Assembly (NCBI RefSeq): GCF_022810305.1
Contig: NZ_JALGQH010000004.1
Coordinates: 186,001 to 250,000, forward strand
DNA: 64,000 bases
Direction of reading: 5' to 3'
DNA from: Rhodococcus sp. ARC_M6
GTDB lineage: Bacteria; Actinomycetota; Actinomycetes; Mycobacteriales; Mycobacteriaceae
Numbering within the stretch: position 1 is the stretch's first letter; each line of letters begins with the position of its first letter. The translations under genes were made by a program, and so were the position numbers. Shown here one piece after another: positions 27,765 through 38,406 of the stretch. Below the pieces are notes generated by a model, which worked only from the letters and a program-made list of their open reading frames with translations, ran no database searches and was not told where the DNA came from.

Positions 27765-29857
27765 GTGTGCATATCGAAGAGAAGCCTGTAGTGGCAGACA
27801 AGGTCGAGAATGAAGGCTCGAGCCATCACGTCAAGGCCGGTGCCTTCAACCCTCGGCAGATGATCACGGCCTTGCCCGGGGCCGTACGCAAGCTCGACCC
27901 GCGGCATTTGGCGCGTAACCCCGTGATGTTCGTTGTGTTCGTGGGCTCCGTCATCACGACGATGATGGCCGTCGCCGACCCGTCGGTGTTCTCCTGGGTA
28001 ATCACACTGTGGCTCTGGTTCACGGTGATCTTTGCCAACCTCGCCGAATCCGTGGCCGAGGGACGCGGCAAGGCGCAGGCAGCAAGCCTGCGAAAGGTGA
28101 AGCAGGACACCACAGCCCACCGTATCACTGTGAGTGGTGCGATCGAATCGGTTTCCGGCACCGATCTGGTGGTCGGTGACCGCGTGATCGTGGTGGCCGG
28201 CGAGGTCATCCCCGGTGACGGCGACGTCGTCGAGGGCATCGCGTCGGTGGACGAGTCCGCTATCACCGGTGAATCCGCTCCCGTTGTGCGGGAATCCGGT
28301 GGCGACCGTTGCGCGGTCACCGGCGGTACGACGGTTCTCTCCGACCGCATCGTCGTGGAAATCACTGCGGCACCGGGGCAGTCGTTTGTCGACCGGATGA
28401 TCGCACTGGTCGAGGGTGCTTCTCGTCAGAAGACACCCAACGAGATTGCGCTCAACATCCTCCTCGCGTCGTTGACCCTGATCTTCCTTCTGGCCGTCGT
28501 GGCCATCGGTCCGATGGGTCTGTACGCCGGGCACGAGCAGGATCCGGTCAAGCTGATCGCACTTCTCGTCTGCCTCATTCCGACCACGATCGGTGCGCTC
28601 CTCTCCGCGATCGGTATCGCGGGCATGGATCGCCTGGTTCAGCGCAACGTGCTGGCGATGTCCGGTCGCGCGGTGGAGGCTGCCGGCGACATCGACACAC
28701 TGTTGATGGACAAGACCGGCACCATCACGTTCGGTAATCGCCGAGCGACGGCACTTCATCCGGCTCCGGGTGTCTCGGCCGCCGATCTTGCTGCCGCAGC
28801 ACGGTTGTCGAGCCTCGCCGACGGAACCCCCGAAGGTCGCAGCATTGTCGATTTGTGCGGCGAGCAGTTCGGTCTGGCGAGTGAGCCCACCGCCGGCGAG
28901 GAGAACGCACAATTTGTTCCGTTCACGGCGCAGACGCGGATGAGTGGGCTGGATCTTCCGGGACGTGAAATCCGTAAGGGTGCATCCGATGCAGTACTGA
29001 ATTGGGTGGCTCTCGGCGGAGGAACCGTTGATGTCGCAGTCACCGATACGGTAAGCGAGATCGCTCAGGCCGGTGGAACGCCACTCGTCGTGGCAGTCAA
29101 TGAAGGTGGTAGCGCTTCAGTTCTGGGCGTCATCGCACTTTCGGACGTCGTCAAGCCCGGTATGGCCGAGCGGTTCGCAGAACTGCGCGCAATGGGCATC
29201 CGCACCATCATGATTACCGGTGACAATCCCTTGACTGCCAAGGCTATTGCCGACCAAGCAGGTGTCGACGACTTCATGGCGGAGGCAACTCCCGAGGACA
29301 AGCTTGCGCTGATCCGCAAGGAGCAGGAAGGCGGCCGACTGGTCGCAATGACCGGCGACGGCACCAATGACGCTCCGGCACTGGCACAATCGGATGTCGG
29401 CGTCGCAATGAACACGGGTACGTCGGCGGCAAAAGAAGCCGGCAACATGGTCGATCTCGATTCCGACCCGACCAAGCTGATCGAGATCGTGGAGATCGGC
29501 AAGCAGTTGCTGATAACCCGTGGCGCTCTGACCACGTTCTCGCTGGCAAACGACCTCGCGAAGTACTTCGCGATCCTGCCGGCACTGTTCAGTGGCATCT
29601 ACCCGCAGTTGGACGCACTGAACATCATGCGATTGGCGACACCTGAGTCGGCAATCGTCTCTGCGGTGATCTTCAACGCGCTGGTGATCATCGCGCTGAT
29701 CCCGCTGTCCCTCAAGGGCGTTCGATACCGTCCGACGACGGCGTCGAAGCTGCTCGGACGCAACCTGCTCGTCTACGGGCTCGGTGGTGTGATCACGCCG
29801 TTCGTCGGCATCTGGCTGATCGATCTTGTTGTTCGTTTGATTCCCGGAATTGGGTGA
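27761..29857 (+). CDS. kdpB: Potassium-transporting P-type ATPase subunit KdpB
   Basis: 698 residues from the ATG at 27761, overlapping the kdpA stop by four bases; the open frame continues upstream inside kdpA but is not coding there. TGES in the actuator domain (ITGESAPV), phosphorylation site D317 in DKTGTIT, and [20 protein letters not shown] hinge are all intact. It hydrolyses ATP to drive K+ import via KdpA. Confidence 0.97.
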   Translation: MSVHIEEKPVVADKVENEGSSHHVKAGAFNPRQMITALPGAVRKLDPRHLARNPVMFVVFVGSVITTMMAVADPSVFSWVITLWLWFTVIFANLAESVAEGRGKAQAASLRKVKQDTTAHRITVSGAIESVSGTDLVVGDRVIVVAGEVIPGDGDVVEGIASVDESAITGESAPVVRESGGDRCAVTGGTTVLSDRIVVEITAAPGQSFVDRMIALVEGASRQKTPNEIALNILLASLTLIFLLAVVAIGPMGLYAGHEQDPVKLIALLVCLIPTTIGALLSAIGIAGMDRLVQRNVLAMSGRAVEAAGDIDTLLMDKTGTITFGNRRATALHPAPGVSAADLAAAARLSSLADGTPEGRSIVDLCGEQFGLASEPTAGEENAQFVPFTAQTRMSGLDLPGREIRKGASDAVLNWVALGGGTVDVAVTDTVSEIAQAGGTPLVVAVNEGGSASVLGVIALSDVVKPGMAERFAELRAMGIRTIMITGDNPLTAKAIADQAGVDDFMAEATPEDKLALIRKEQEGGRLVAMTGDGTNDAPALAQSDVGVAMNTGTSAAKEAGNMVDLDSDPTKLIEIVEIGKQLLITRGALTTFSLANDLAKYFAILPALFSGIYPQLDALNIMRLATPESAIVSAVIFNALVIIALIPLSLKGVRYRPTTASKLLGRNLLVYGLGGVITPFVGIWLIDLVVRLIPGIG

Positions 29858-29864
29858 GATAGAC

Positions 29865-30515
29865 ATGCGTTTCACTATCGGTTTTGCCAAGCAGGCGTGG
29901 GCGGGGCTTCTCGTCTTGCTCGCCCTCACTGTGATTCTCGGCGTGGTCTATCCCGCCGCGGTGTGGGGAGTGGGCCGGATCAGTTCCGGCTCGGCCGAAG
30001 GTTCCCCGGTTACCGATGCGTCGGGTTGTGTTGTCGGAAGCGCCTGGGTGGGTGTTGATCCGCAGGTTGCCGAAGGTCAGCAGGACCCGTTCTTCCACAA
30101 CCGGGTTGTGGGTTCGGTATCCGACGAGGATCCTTTTGCTACCGGCGATCCCGCCGCTGCCCTGCCGTCCAATCAGGGGCCCAGCAGTGAGATCCTGGCC
30201 GGCTTCATCATCGAGCGTCGAGCCGCTATCGCAGCCCGCGAAGGCGTCGACCCGGCATCCGTTCCCGTTGACGCGGTTACCGGTTCAGGCTCGGGCATCG
30301 ATCCGCACATCAGCCCGGCCTATGCTGCGCTGCAAGTTCCCCGCGTTGCTGCAAACAACGGGATGTCCGAAGACCAGGTGCGAGGGTTGGTTGCGGAGCA
30401 CACCGATGGACGACAACTCGGGTTCCTGGGTATGGAACGCATTAACGTTCTCGAACTGAATCTGGCGCTCGGATTGACGGCACCAGCGTGTGCCACACCT
30501 CCCGTTGGTGGATGA
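29865..30515 (+). CDS. kdpC: Potassium-transporting ATPase subunit KdpC
   Basis: 216 residues from the ATG at 29865. One N-terminal membrane helix (WAGLLVLLALTVILGVVYP) and a soluble periplasmic-side domain with SNQGPSS, GSGSGIDPHISPAYA and QVPRVAANNG typical of KdpC. It raises nucleotide affinity of KdpB. Seven bases after kdpB. Confidence 0.96.
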   Translation: MRFTIGFAKQAWAGLLVLLALTVILGVVYPAAVWGVGRISSGSAEGSPVTDASGCVVGSAWVGVDPQVAEGQQDPFFHNRVVGSVSDEDPFATGDPAAALPSNQGPSSEILAGFIIERRAAIAAREGVDPASVPVDAVTGSGSGIDPHISPAYAALQVPRVAANNGMSEDQVRGLVAEHTDGRQLGFLGMERINVLELNLALGLTAPACATPPVGG

Positions 30516-30522
30516 TTGTCAC

Positions 30523-33048
30523 GTGAGTTCTTCTGAGAAGGTCGGTAAGCGCAAGCGAGGTGAGCTGCGCATCTACCTCGGCGCCGCACCTGGCGTCGGA
30601 AAGACCTTCGCGATGCTCGGCGAAGCTCATCGTCGTCGGGATCGTGGTTGTGACGTGGTTGCGGCCGTTGTGGAAACACACGGCCGCGCCCGCACGGCGG
30701 CGCAGATCGGTGACTTGGAGATCATCGCGCCCAAGTTGGTGGAGTACCGCGGGACTCGGATGCCGGAATTGGACGTCGAAGCAGTCCTGGCGCGCCGCCC
30801 GTCGCTGGTATTGGTCGATGAGTTGGCGCACACGAACACTCCGGGGAGCAAGAACCACAAGCGGTGGCAGGACGTGCAGGAACTGCTCGACGCCGGAATC
30901 GACGTCCTGTCGACAGTCAATGTGCAACACCTCGAAAGTCTCAACGACGTCGTCGCGCATATCACCGGTGTGGTGCAGCAAGAGACCGTGCCCGATGACG
31001 TCGTGCGCAGTGCCGCTCAGGTAGAGCTCGTGGATATCACTCCGGAAGCGCTGCGGCGCAGACTCTCTCACGGCAATGTGTATTCGCCCGAACGTGTCGA
31101 CGCGGCTCTCGGAAATTACTTCCGGCGCGGAAACCTCACGGCACTACGAGAACTCGCACTCCTCTGGGTTGCCGATCAGGTGGACGCGGCTCTCGCGAAA
31201 TATCGCGCAGAGAACAAGATCACCGATACCTGGGAAGCGCGGGAACGCGTCGTCGTCGCAGTGACCGGGGGATCGGAGTCGGAAACCCTCGTACGACGCG
31301 CATCCCGAATTGCCTCGAAATCCAGTGCGGAACTGATGGTGGTCCACGTCGTTCGGGGCGACGGCCTCACCGGTGTCTCGGCACCGGAGATGGGGAAGGT
31401 GCGGGCGCTGGCAAACGGTGTGGGTGCCACCCTCCACACGGTGGTGGGCGATGACGTGCCGTCGACGCTTCTCGAGTTCGCGCGCGAGGAGAATGCCACT
31501 CAGCTCGTTCTGGGTACGTCGCGGCGCTCGCGCTTGGCCCGCATTCTCGACGAGGGTATCGGCGCCGCCGTAGTCCAGCAGTCCGGCGGTATCGACGTTC
31601 ACATGGTCACTCACGAGGAGGCAACTGCCCGACGCCGGATTTCGATTCTGGGACGCTCGGAGCGTCGCCTGCTGTCGTGGATTGCGGCAGTGGTGGTTCC
31701 GACGGTCGCGGCGGGCATGATGGGCTTGGTCGACCGGTTCTCCGGGGTGAACGGCGAGAACGCCTTGTTCTTTGTTGTGGTCGTCCTGGTCGCACTTCTC
31801 GGCGGCGTTGGACCGGCCATCCTTTCTGCACTGATCTCTGGCTTGCTGCTCAACTACTTTTTCACCGACCCCAAATACAGTTTCACGATTGCCGAGCCCG
31901 ACAACTTCATCACAACAGTGGTGCTATTGATTGTTGCTGTGGCAGTGGCAGTTCTGGTTGATGCTGCAGCCAAACGGGCCCGGGAGGCGAAGCGGGCGTC
32001 CGAGGAAGCCGAACTTCTTGCGCTGTTCGCGGGTTCCGTGCTGCGCGGTGCTGATTTATCGACACTCTTGGAGAAGGCTCGCGAAATCTATCGGCAGCGT
32101 GGGGTTTCCGTTGTTCATCTCGACGAGGGCGTCATCGAGGCTGTGGGAACTGAACCGCCGACGACGGAGTCGGAAGCCGACACGGTATGCGAGGTCAACG
32201 ACGGCGAGTACTTGCTGCTGCTCTCCGGTCCCGAGTTGAGTGCCCGTGACCGCCGCGTGCTGACCGTGGTCGCGCATCAGGCTGTCGGCATGATTCGTCA
32301 AGAAGTGCTGACTATCGAAGCGAGCAAAGCGGCGGCGTTGACCGAGGCCGATCAACTGCGCCGAGCACTGCTTTCGGCTGTGAGCCATGACCTTCGGACA
32401 CCGCTGGCCGGCGTCAAGGCCGCGGTATCCAGCCTGCGCAGCGACGACATCGAATTCTCACCGGAAGACACTGCGGAACTGTTGGCAACTATCGAAGAAT
32501 CCGCCGACCAGCTCACCGCGTTGGTGGGTAACCTCCTCGATTCGTCGAGATTGGCTGCCGGAGTGGTGAAGCCGACCTTGCGGCCGGTGTATCTGGAAGA
32601 AGTTGTGCACCGGGCGCTCCTCGGACTCGGTATCGGCGGACGATCCGACTCCCGGGCTCGGAGCGTGATCGTGGATGTCGGAACCGTTGCAGTGCAAGCC
32701 GATCAAGGCCTGCTCGAGCGAGTGATTGCAAACATCGTGGACAACGCTCTGCGTTACGGGGGAGGCACACCGGTACGGGTGGGCGCTGCACGGATCGGTA
32801 ATCAGGCTGTGATCAGCATCGCCGACACCGGTCCGGGGGTGCCGCGAGGCGAAGCCGAAGCAATGTTCCAGCCGTTCCAACGGATGGGGGACCGCGACAA
32901 TACCGGTGGCGTCGGGCTCGGACTTTCAGTAGTGCGGGGCTTCGTTGACGCGATGGGTGGAACGGTCAGTGCCACCGATACTCCGGGTGGCGGGCTGACG
33001 ATGATCGTGGAATTGGCCGCGGCAGGTACGAATGGAAGCGAGTCATGA
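30523..33048 (+). CDS. kdpD: Osmosensitive K+ sensor histidine kinase KdpD
   Basis: 841 residues from a GTG seven bases after kdpC. The N-terminal KdpD domain has Walker A GAAPGVGKT and LVDELAHTN (about residues 15-220). A USP-like domain (about 240-360) precedes four short membrane spans (about 385-490), a GAF-like linker, and the kinase core with phospho-acceptor H622 in SAVSHDLRTPLAG. The ATP-lid motif ADTGPGVP and GVGLGLSVVRGFV follow. Senses low K+/ionic strength and phosphorylates KdpE. The stop overlaps kdpE. Confidence 0.95.
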   Translation: MSSSEKVGKRKRGELRIYLGAAPGVGKTFAMLGEAHRRRDRGCDVVAAVVETHGRARTAAQIGDLEIIAPKLVEYRGTRMPELDVEAVLARRPSLVLVDELAHTNTPGSKNHKRWQDVQELLDAGIDVLSTVNVQHLESLNDVVAHITGVVQQETVPDDVVRSAAQVELVDITPEALRRRLSHGNVYSPERVDAALGNYFRRGNLTALRELALLWVADQVDAALAKYRAENKITDTWEARERVVVAVTGGSESETLVRRASRIASKSSAELMVVHVVRGDGLTGVSAPEMGKVRALANGVGATLHTVVGDDVPSTLLEFAREENATQLVLGTSRRSRLARILDEGIGAAVVQQSGGIDVHMVTHEEATARRRISILGRSERRLLSWIAAVVVPTVAAGMMGLVDRFSGVNGENALFFVVVVLVALLGGVGPAILSALISGLLLNYFFTDPKYSFTIAEPDNFITTVVLLIVAVAVAVLVDAAAKRAREAKRASEEAELLALFAGSVLRGADLSTLLEKAREIYRQRGVSVVHLDEGVIEAVGTEPPTTESEADTVCEVNDGEYLLLLSGPELSARDRRVLTVVAHQAVGMIRQEVLTIEASKAAALTEADQLRRALLSAVSHDLRTPLAGVKAAVSSLRSDDIEFSPEDTAELLATIEESADQLTALVGNLLDSSRLAAGVVKPTLRPVYLEEVVHRALLGLGIGGRSDSRARSVIVDVGTVAVQADQGLLERVIANIVDNALRYGGGTPVRVGAARIGNQAVISIADTGPGVPRGEAEAMFQPFQRMGDRDNTGGVGLGLSVVRGFVDAMGGTVSATDTPGGGLTMIVELAAAGTNGSES

Positions 33049-33725
33049 GCCGAATACTGGTAGTTGACGACGAACCGCAGATCTTGCGGGCACTACGCAT
33101 CAATTTGTCGGTGCGGGGATACGACGTAGTGACGGCGTCGACCGGTGCCGGCGCATTGCGAGCCGCTGCGGAACGTCCACCCGACGTCGTGGTACTCGAT
33201 CTCGGGCTTCCCGACATGGACGGCACCGAAGTGCTTGCCGGACTGCGCGGCTGGTGCACCGCGCCGGTCATCGTGTTGTCGGCGCGAACCGACTCGGCCG
33301 ATAAGGTCGAGGCACTCGACGCGGGCGCCGACGATTACGTGACAAAGCCTTTCGGGATGGACGAGTTTCTGGCTCGCGTACGCGCAGCGGCACGGCGGGG
33401 GACATCCGCGACTGATACGTCGGAGCCGTCGGTGGAGACGGCGTCGTTCACCGTGGATCTGGCAGCCAAGACCGTCAGCCGCGGAGGCGAACAGGTCCAC
33501 CTGACACCCACCGAGTGGGGAATGCTCGAAATGCTGGTCCGTAATCGCGGGAAACTGGTGGGGCAGAAGGAACTACTGCGCGAGGTGTGGGGTCCGGCCT
33601 ACGACACCGAAACCCACTACCTGCGTGTGTACCTGGCTCAACTGAGGCGCAAACTCGAAGACGACCCGGCACACCCCAAACACCTGATCACCGAGGCTGG
33701 GATGGGCTATCGCTTTGTAGTGTGA
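33045..33725 (+). CDS. kdpE: Response regulator KdpE
   Basis: 226 residues with an OmpR/PhoB-type layout. The receiver domain has DDE at 8-10 and phospho-acceptor D52 in VVVLDLGLPD; the winged-helix domain contains LTPTEWGMLEMLVRNRGKLV. It activates the kdp operon when phosphorylated by KdpD. The ATG overlaps the kdpD stop by four bases. No clear KdpE box was recognised upstream of 25892. Confidence 0.95.
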   Translation: MSRILVVDDEPQILRALRINLSVRGYDVVTASTGAGALRAAAERPPDVVVLDLGLPDMDGTEVLAGLRGWCTAPVIVLSARTDSADKVEALDAGADDYVTKPFGMDEFLARVRAAARRGTSATDTSEPSVETASFTVDLAAKTVSRGGEQVHLTPTEWGMLEMLVRNRGKLVGQKELLREVWGPAYDTETHYLRVYLAQLRRKLEDDPAHPKHLITEAGMGYRFVV

Positions 33726-33739
33726 CACGCGAATTCGCC

Positions 33740-34500
33740 ATGAGCGATACTGGTGACTATGGGGGGAAAGCAGTTATTGCCGGGGTCTCGCGGGGTTATC
33801 CGCGCGACGACCTCGAAACGAAATCATTGGGTTCGGTTGACAAGTCGCGTGCCGTCGCCGAGGTGTGTCTTCCCGGACGGATTGGAGAGTCGCTGTCGGA
33901 CATCACGCTGGATGGTGCTGTCTATGTCGGCAAGGGGCAAATCTACGTCGGCACGTTCGGAGAGAGTGTCGTGGTCAACTGCCGCGACGGAGATTTCCTC
34001 ACGCGGAATCTTCGCCAATTCGGTAATCGGAACACGATGCGTTTGCAGTTCACGAGCGTCACCAATTCGGTGTATCTGGATTTCGTGGACGAGTTTCGGC
34101 AATCGGCGAGAGCTCAGTGGAATCGGCGGGGACTGCTCGTTCGAGGACGGTGATCGCGAACTACTACAATGTGAACGTCCTTTCTGGGCAGGTGAATACG
34201 ACGATGTGTATCGACTTCCCAGCAGCTACGAGGATTTCGGCGACCTGCCCTTCACTCCGACGGACTTCGGAGAAGAAGCATTGCGTGCGCTCTTCGGATT
34301 TGTTCGAGAAGCGCGGGCACAACCGTCGGACCTCGATCCCACATTGATCATGATGCACGGCTTCCGTGTACTGCCGCTTCGTGAGCCGGACGAGACTGAA
34401 TCCGAATATCTGCGCCGGCACCTCCGCCACCGCCAATTCGGCGGAAATGGTGGAGGCCTTTCGGCTCAACTCAGGGGAATGTGTGAGAAGAGACGATCAA
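33740..34500 (+). pseudogene. Unknown protein split by a +1 frame change
   Basis: Frame 1 (33740-34153, 137 residues) has good codon use through ITLDGAVYVGKGQIYVGTFGE and FTSVTNSVYLDFVDEF, then stops at 34151. Good coding continues at once in the frame one base ahead, from about FEDGDRELLQCERPFWAG to RHLRHRQFGGNGGG (about 34130-34450). The shift seems to fall in or after the CGGCGGGGAC stretch at 34121-34131. The second frame runs on antisense into the convergent USP gene; the true end is unclear. This may be a real frameshift, a sequencing error in the G-run, or a second gene without a good start. No family recognised. Confidence 0.55.
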
Positions 34501-35370
34501 CAGTGGGCACTCCGCTCGATGTAGAAGGTTCCGGCTCGTGGAGCCGAGGAGCATCGAGGTGAAACCGCCACGCCCTCGTCGGCCGACGACCACCAGTTGT
34601 GCAGCTTTCGATTCGGCGATGAGTTGGTGTGCGGGACTGTCGCGCACGACAACTCGCTGAACCGCGACATCCGGATACTTTTGCTTCCAGCCGGCCAGCC
34701 TTTCAGCGAGTACCGCGTGTTCGGCAGTCTCGATGGCAGGTAATTCGAGGGCGGATCCGTCGGGAGCGGAGCGGAAAGCTGTTGAATGATGTGAATCGTC
34801 CCAAGCATGAACCGCAACAACATCAACTCCGTGCAGAAAGGCGGTCTCGAAAGCCTCGGCAATGGCGGGTTCACTGTTCTCCGTGCCGTCGACGCCGACC
34901 ACGACAGGGCCGTCCAGTGGTGGCTCGGGGTGTGGCGGGACTCCTCGAATGACGGCTACCGGACAACGTGCGTGCATTGCGGTCGCGGTGCTGACGGAGC
35001 CGAGCACGCCGTCGGCCCAGCGGCCCTGGCCACGCGATCCCACGACCAGCATCGCGGCGTCCGTGGACTGCTCCAGGAGAGCTTCGACCGGGTGCCCGCG
35101 GGCCAAGTGGTCGGTAATTATCAGACGGTCGTCGTTAAGCTGTGCAGCAACCGAGTGTGCGTCGGAAAGTCGTTCCCTTCCTTCGTTTCTCTGGTCTGGA
35201 AACTTCGGTGTGCCAAGGGTGAAGGCATTTCCGAAGGTATTCGATTCGGTGTGCATCACGGCAACCAGGTGCAGCGGCAGGTCGCGGAGCAGTGCCTCAC
35301 GCGCGGCCCATCGAACCGCGTCCAACGCGCGCTCGGATCCGTCAACTCCGACGACAATTGGTGCGTTCAT
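34471..35370 (-). CDS. Universal stress protein, tandem USP domains
   Basis: 299 residues with two USP folds (about 1-145 and 155-299). Domain 2 carries the ATP-binding pattern VVGRRGRGGFTSMLLGSTSRN; domain 1 the degenerate VVGSRGQGRWADGVLGSV. Similar to the tandem USPs of the mycobacterial DosR regulon (Rv1996/Rv2005c type). Starts 29 bases after the alcohol dehydrogenase stop, so they form one operon. ATP binding is expected; the molecular role is not known. Confidence 0.9.
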   Translation of the reverse strand: MNAPIVVGVDGSERALDAVRWAAREALLRDLPLHLVAVMHTESNTFGNAFTLGTPKFPDQRNEGRERLSDAHSVAAQLNDDRLIITDHLARGHPVEALLEQSTDAAMLVVGSRGQGRWADGVLGSVSTATAMHARCPVAVIRGVPPHPEPPLDGPVVVGVDGTENSEPAIAEAFETAFLHGVDVVAVHAWDDSHHSTAFRSAPDGSALELPAIETAEHAVLAERLAGWKQKYPDVAVQRVVVRDSPAHQLIAESKAAQLVVVGRRGRGGFTSMLLGSTSRNLLHRAECPLLIVSSHTFP

Positions 35371-35399
35371 TTCGTCCTCCCGAATTGAAGTTGTCGCGC

Positions 35400-36437
35400 T
35401 CAGGGCATCAAGACTGCAGCGCCGGTGACTCGGTCCTCGGCCAGATCGGCCAAGGCCGAATTGGCTTGGGCAAGCGGATATTCGGTGGTGGTGACGTCGA
35501 GATGATGCTCGCCGGCAAACTCGAGGAACTCCCGAGCATCGCCCCCTGTATTCGCTGTGACCGAACGTATTTCACGTTCGTAGAACAGGTGCTTCTGATA
35601 GTTCAATCGCGGAATATCAGAGAGGTGGATTCCGGCGATTGACAGGATTCCGCCCCGATTCAATGCCTCCATGGCGGTCGGAACTAGGTCGCCGACGGGA
35701 GCGAACAGGATGGCCGAGTCGAGCTTTACTGGCGGAGGTTCATACGCATCCTGCACTGAGGTGGCACCCAACTCGGTGGCCAATGCGCGAGCCGATTTAC
35801 TCCGCGTCATGACATGGACTTCCGCTCCGCGTGCCATTGCTACCTGTGCCGCGAGGTGGGCACTCCCGCCGAAGCCGTAGATTCCCAATCGCCCACCCTC
35901 AGGGACATCAGCTCGTTGGAGTGCGCGAAACCCGATGATGCCGGCGCAGAGGAGTGGCGCCAATTCTGCATCGGAATATCCGGTGGGCAATTTGAGTACG
36001 AATCCTGCTGTTGCCAAGGCGTATTCGGCATACCCGCCGTCGACATCCCAGCCCGTGTACGTGGAGTTGGGGCACAGGTTCTCACGGTCGCGAAGGCAGA
36101 ACTCGCATCGCCCGCACGTGTAGTGCAGCCACGGAATTCCGACGCGATCATTAGGGATGAAACCTTCGACTGCATCTCCGACCTCCTCGACCCGACCGAC
36201 GATTTCGTGTCCGGGGATTACGTTGGCACGGTGAATCGGGAGGTCGCCTTCGGCCACATGAAGGTCAGTGCGGCACACCCCGCAGGCGAGGACGCGGACC
36301 AGCAGTTGGTCGGCGGCAGGGGCAGGTATCGGCTGGCGGGCTTCGATCAGTGGATGTGTTTTGACAGGTCCAGGGTTGTATACCTGCCACGCAGTCATCG
36401 ACGCAGAAGTTCGGGGGCGGGTAGGCACGTCGGTCAC
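35400..36437 (-). CDS. Zinc-dependent alcohol dehydrogenase
   Basis: 345 residues from the GTG at 36437, selected because CGGAGG precedes it by five bases; an ATG 13 codons in lacks a ribosome site. Catalytic-zinc CGVCRTDLH and GHEIVG, structural zinc loop [15 protein letters not shown], and the Rossmann [10 protein letters not shown] are visible. NAD(P)-dependent alcohol/aldehyde interconversion is expected. Followed by a USP gene in the same operon, suggesting use under redox stress or hypoxia. Confidence 0.9.
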   Translation of the reverse strand: MTDVPTRPRTSASMTAWQVYNPGPVKTHPLIEARQPIPAPAADQLLVRVLACGVCRTDLHVAEGDLPIHRANVIPGHEIVGRVEEVGDAVEGFIPNDRVGIPWLHYTCGRCEFCLRDRENLCPNSTYTGWDVDGGYAEYALATAGFVLKLPTGYSDAELAPLLCAGIIGFRALQRADVPEGGRLGIYGFGGSAHLAAQVAMARGAEVHVMTRSKSARALATELGATSVQDAYEPPPVKLDSAILFAPVGDLVPTAMEALNRGGILSIAGIHLSDIPRLNYQKHLFYEREIRSVTANTGGDAREFLEFAGEHHLDVTTTEYPLAQANSALADLAEDRVTGAAVLMP

Positions 36438-36564
36438 GGTTGCCTCCGATCGTCGGTGTCTGCGTTCCAGTCGTCGGGCTACCTCAATCGTGCCTCGTTG
36501 GGGTGGAGTGTGGAAGGGGGTCGCATTGTTTACCGCATCTGCGCGCACATAGCGCGGAAGCCTA

Positions 36565-36581
36565 TCTACTACAAATTGTAG
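36565..36581. promoter_or_regulatory. Perfect palindrome TACTACAA-A-TTGTAGTA
   Basis: Eight-base arms around one A, nested in a wider CGCGGA/TCCGCG pair (36551-36556 and 36588-36593). It lies in the divergent gap between the alcohol dehydrogenase (start 36437) and the hydrolase (start 36625). The TACA...TGTA core resembles operators of BlaI/CopY-type winged-helix repressors; no such gene is in the window. Confidence 0.6.
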
Positions 36582-36624
36582 TAAAACGCTCCGCGGTGAG
36601 AGTGGTGTCGGTTAGGTTGACGAC

Positions 36625-37737
36625 ATGGGGACACTTGGGAAGCCTGATGCGTCTACCGTCGACGAGGAATCAGGAGTGCAGGCCGACGACGATCTACGGA
36701 GTGGGGTAGCGGATTCGACGCCTCCGAGGCTATGGCGCATGCTATTTCGTGTAGCGGGATGGATCTTCGTCGGGTTGATCTCGGTAGTTGTTGTTGCCGT
36801 TGTAATTTCAGCGACGGTCCATTGGTGGCAGACACCCCGCGACAGGGAGGCCATCGAGCAGTTGATCGGCCCCGAGCACAGGTATGTCGACGTGAACGGG
36901 CACCGGATGAGCGTCGCAGTCCAGGGTTCGGGGTCGCGAACTATCGTCCTGATGCCGGGATTGGCCACGCCGGAACCGATCCTCAGCTTCGGCCCACTGG
37001 CCCGGCGCCTGGCTGAGCAGAACACGGTCGTCACCGTCGAGCCTTTCGGGCTGGGCCTCAGCGACGGCACCGACACGCCCCGCACCAGCGAGGCGATCGT
37101 CGACGAGACCCGGGCCGCGCTCGGAGAATTGGGACTCAGTGGTCCCTATGTTCTGATGCCCCACTCGATTTCGGGTCTGTACGCGATGTGGTGGACCACC
37201 CACCACCCAGACGAGGTCGCAGCTGTGGTGGGTTTGGACGACGAGCGCTACACCTCGGACAGTGCTCAGGGCTCCCCGGACTGGCCAAGTTGGATGGCCG
37301 GCGTCAGCGCTGTGGGCGGCATCCGAGATCTGATCGCCCTGGACAAGAGCACCGACTACCTGGAGTTGGTGGCTGACTACCGGGAGAGTCTCGGCGACGC
37401 GGCCCAGTACACCTCGGACCAGCAGGATCTGTACCTCCGTGCGTACTCGTGGGTGTTGAACCCGACCGCGCTGGACGAGATTGCCCGCGGGGCGGAGAAC
37501 GTGCGAGGGGCCGAGGGTACGGTGTTCCCGTCGACGCTACCGGCCCTGTCGATCCTCGCAGCCTCCTCCCTCGCGGTGGAACCGGAGTGGGAACCCTCGC
37601 ACCGCTCGGCAATTAGCAACCCGGCGATCCAGCAGGTCACGATTATGGACGGCCACCACTACCTGTTCCATGCCCACGCGGCGGCGATTGCCGAGATGGC
37701 GCAGCAGTTTCTCGATGAGTATGTCCCGGCTCAATGA
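36625..37737 (+). CDS. Membrane-anchored alpha/beta hydrolase
   Basis: 370 residues. An N-terminal acidic stretch is followed by one membrane helix (about 45-68, [18 protein letters not shown]). The hydrolase domain has the nucleophile in [13 protein letters not shown], where the usual G-x-S-x-G elbow reads H-S-I-S-G preceded by Pro, and a late [13 protein letters not shown] region (DGHHYLF) for the histidine. Substrate unknown. No homologous neighbours suggest a pathway. Confidence 0.75.
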   Translation: MGTLGKPDASTVDEESGVQADDDLRSGVADSTPPRLWRMLFRVAGWIFVGLISVVVVAVVISATVHWWQTPRDREAIEQLIGPEHRYVDVNGHRMSVAVQGSGSRTIVLMPGLATPEPILSFGPLARRLAEQNTVVTVEPFGLGLSDGTDTPRTSEAIVDETRAALGELGLSGPYVLMPHSISGLYAMWWTTHHPDEVAAVVGLDDERYTSDSAQGSPDWPSWMAGVSAVGGIRDLIALDKSTDYLELVADYRESLGDAAQYTSDQQDLYLRAYSWVLNPTALDEIARGAENVRGAEGTVFPSTLPALSILAASSLAVEPEWEPSHRSAISNPAIQQVTIMDGHHYLFHAHAAAIAEMAQQFLDEYVPAQ

Positions 37738-38006
37738 CGAAGTGGTCGGGCCGGTCATTCCCGGTCGCCCTCAATGAGTTGGTCGAGTTCGACAACCTGG
37801 CCACGATTGATGCTGACCCAGTCTCGCCCCGTACGTAGGGCCGAAGGCATTTCCCGATCAGAGCGGCATCGGCGCTGGATTTCGTCCGCTGTATTTCGTA
37901 GACGTGGGGCAACGCAGCCATCCTGGTCACCACCTGACCGTTGCAGATCAGGGGAATTCGCATGGTAGGTGTTTGTTTCGAGACGTGATGTCGGTCAAGA
38001 AATGGT
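37738..38006. other. 269-base gap, possible degraded small gene
   Basis: No convincing gene. On the minus strand, 37963 downward begins with an ATG ([12 protein letters not shown]), while a different frame ends in a natural-looking [17 protein letters not shown] at 37755. The two could be one small gene joined by a frame change near 37890, or chance. No ribosome site is seen. Confidence 0.2.
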
Positions 38007-38047
38007 ACTGCCCGGTGACCGTCGGGCGTCGACGGTCACCGGGCAGT
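38007..38047 (-). terminator. Strong terminator hairpin after the Rpf gene
   Basis: Perfect 18-base arms (38007-38024 and 38030-38047) around a five-base loop; the arm includes CCCGGTGACCGTCG. It lies 26 bases past the Rpf stop, with TTTCTT following in the minus-strand sense. Confidence 0.85.
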
Positions 38048-38073
38048 GACGAGAAATATGTGAAGGTGTGGGG

Positions 38074-38406
38074 TTAGCGGAGGTACTGACCGCAGACGGG
38101 CCATGCTCCGACGCCCTGGCCGGCGAGGACGTTTTCGGCGACGCGTTCCTGCTCGGCCTGGCTGGCGTTGTGGGCGCTGCCGGATCCGCCGAAGGCGTTC
38201 CAGGTGCTCTGGGTGAACTGCAGTCCGCCGTAGAAGCCATTGCCGGTGTTTGCAGCCCAGTTGCCCGATGATTCGCATTCTGCGACGCCGGACCAGTCGT
38301 GGGTGGCGGCGGATGCGGTGCCGGCGCTGAGTCCGAGGGCTCCTGCTGCGAGTGCTCCGGCTGCGGCGACGGTTGCGATGGTGCGGGTAACGGTGTTCTT
38401 GGTCAT
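38074..38406 (-). CDS. Secreted Rpf-like transglycosylase (resuscitation-promoting factor family)
   Basis: 110 residues from the ATG at 38406. A Sec signal peptide (residues 1 to about 33, ending TASA) precedes a lone transglycosylase-like domain: [32 protein letters not shown], with the catalytic glutamate in ECESSG. There are no LysM, G5 or other extra domains, so it is a minimal Rpf. It cleaves peptidoglycan outside the cell and stimulates regrowth of dormant cells. It has a long upstream region with a CRP-type site and a strong terminator. In a window rich in dormancy genes, it supplies the exit function. Confidence 0.9.
   Translation of the reverse strand: MTKNTVTRTIATVAAAGALAAGALGLSAGTASAATHDWSGVAECESSGNWAANTGNGFYGGLQFTQSTWNAFGGSGSAHNASQAEQERVAENVLAGQGVGAWPVCGQYLR

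Noticed and set aside
37643..37963. 106-codon minus-strand frame after the membrane hydrolase
   Set aside because: No ribosome site; the second half looks non-coding in this frame while a different frame looks better, so listed only as a weak trace.
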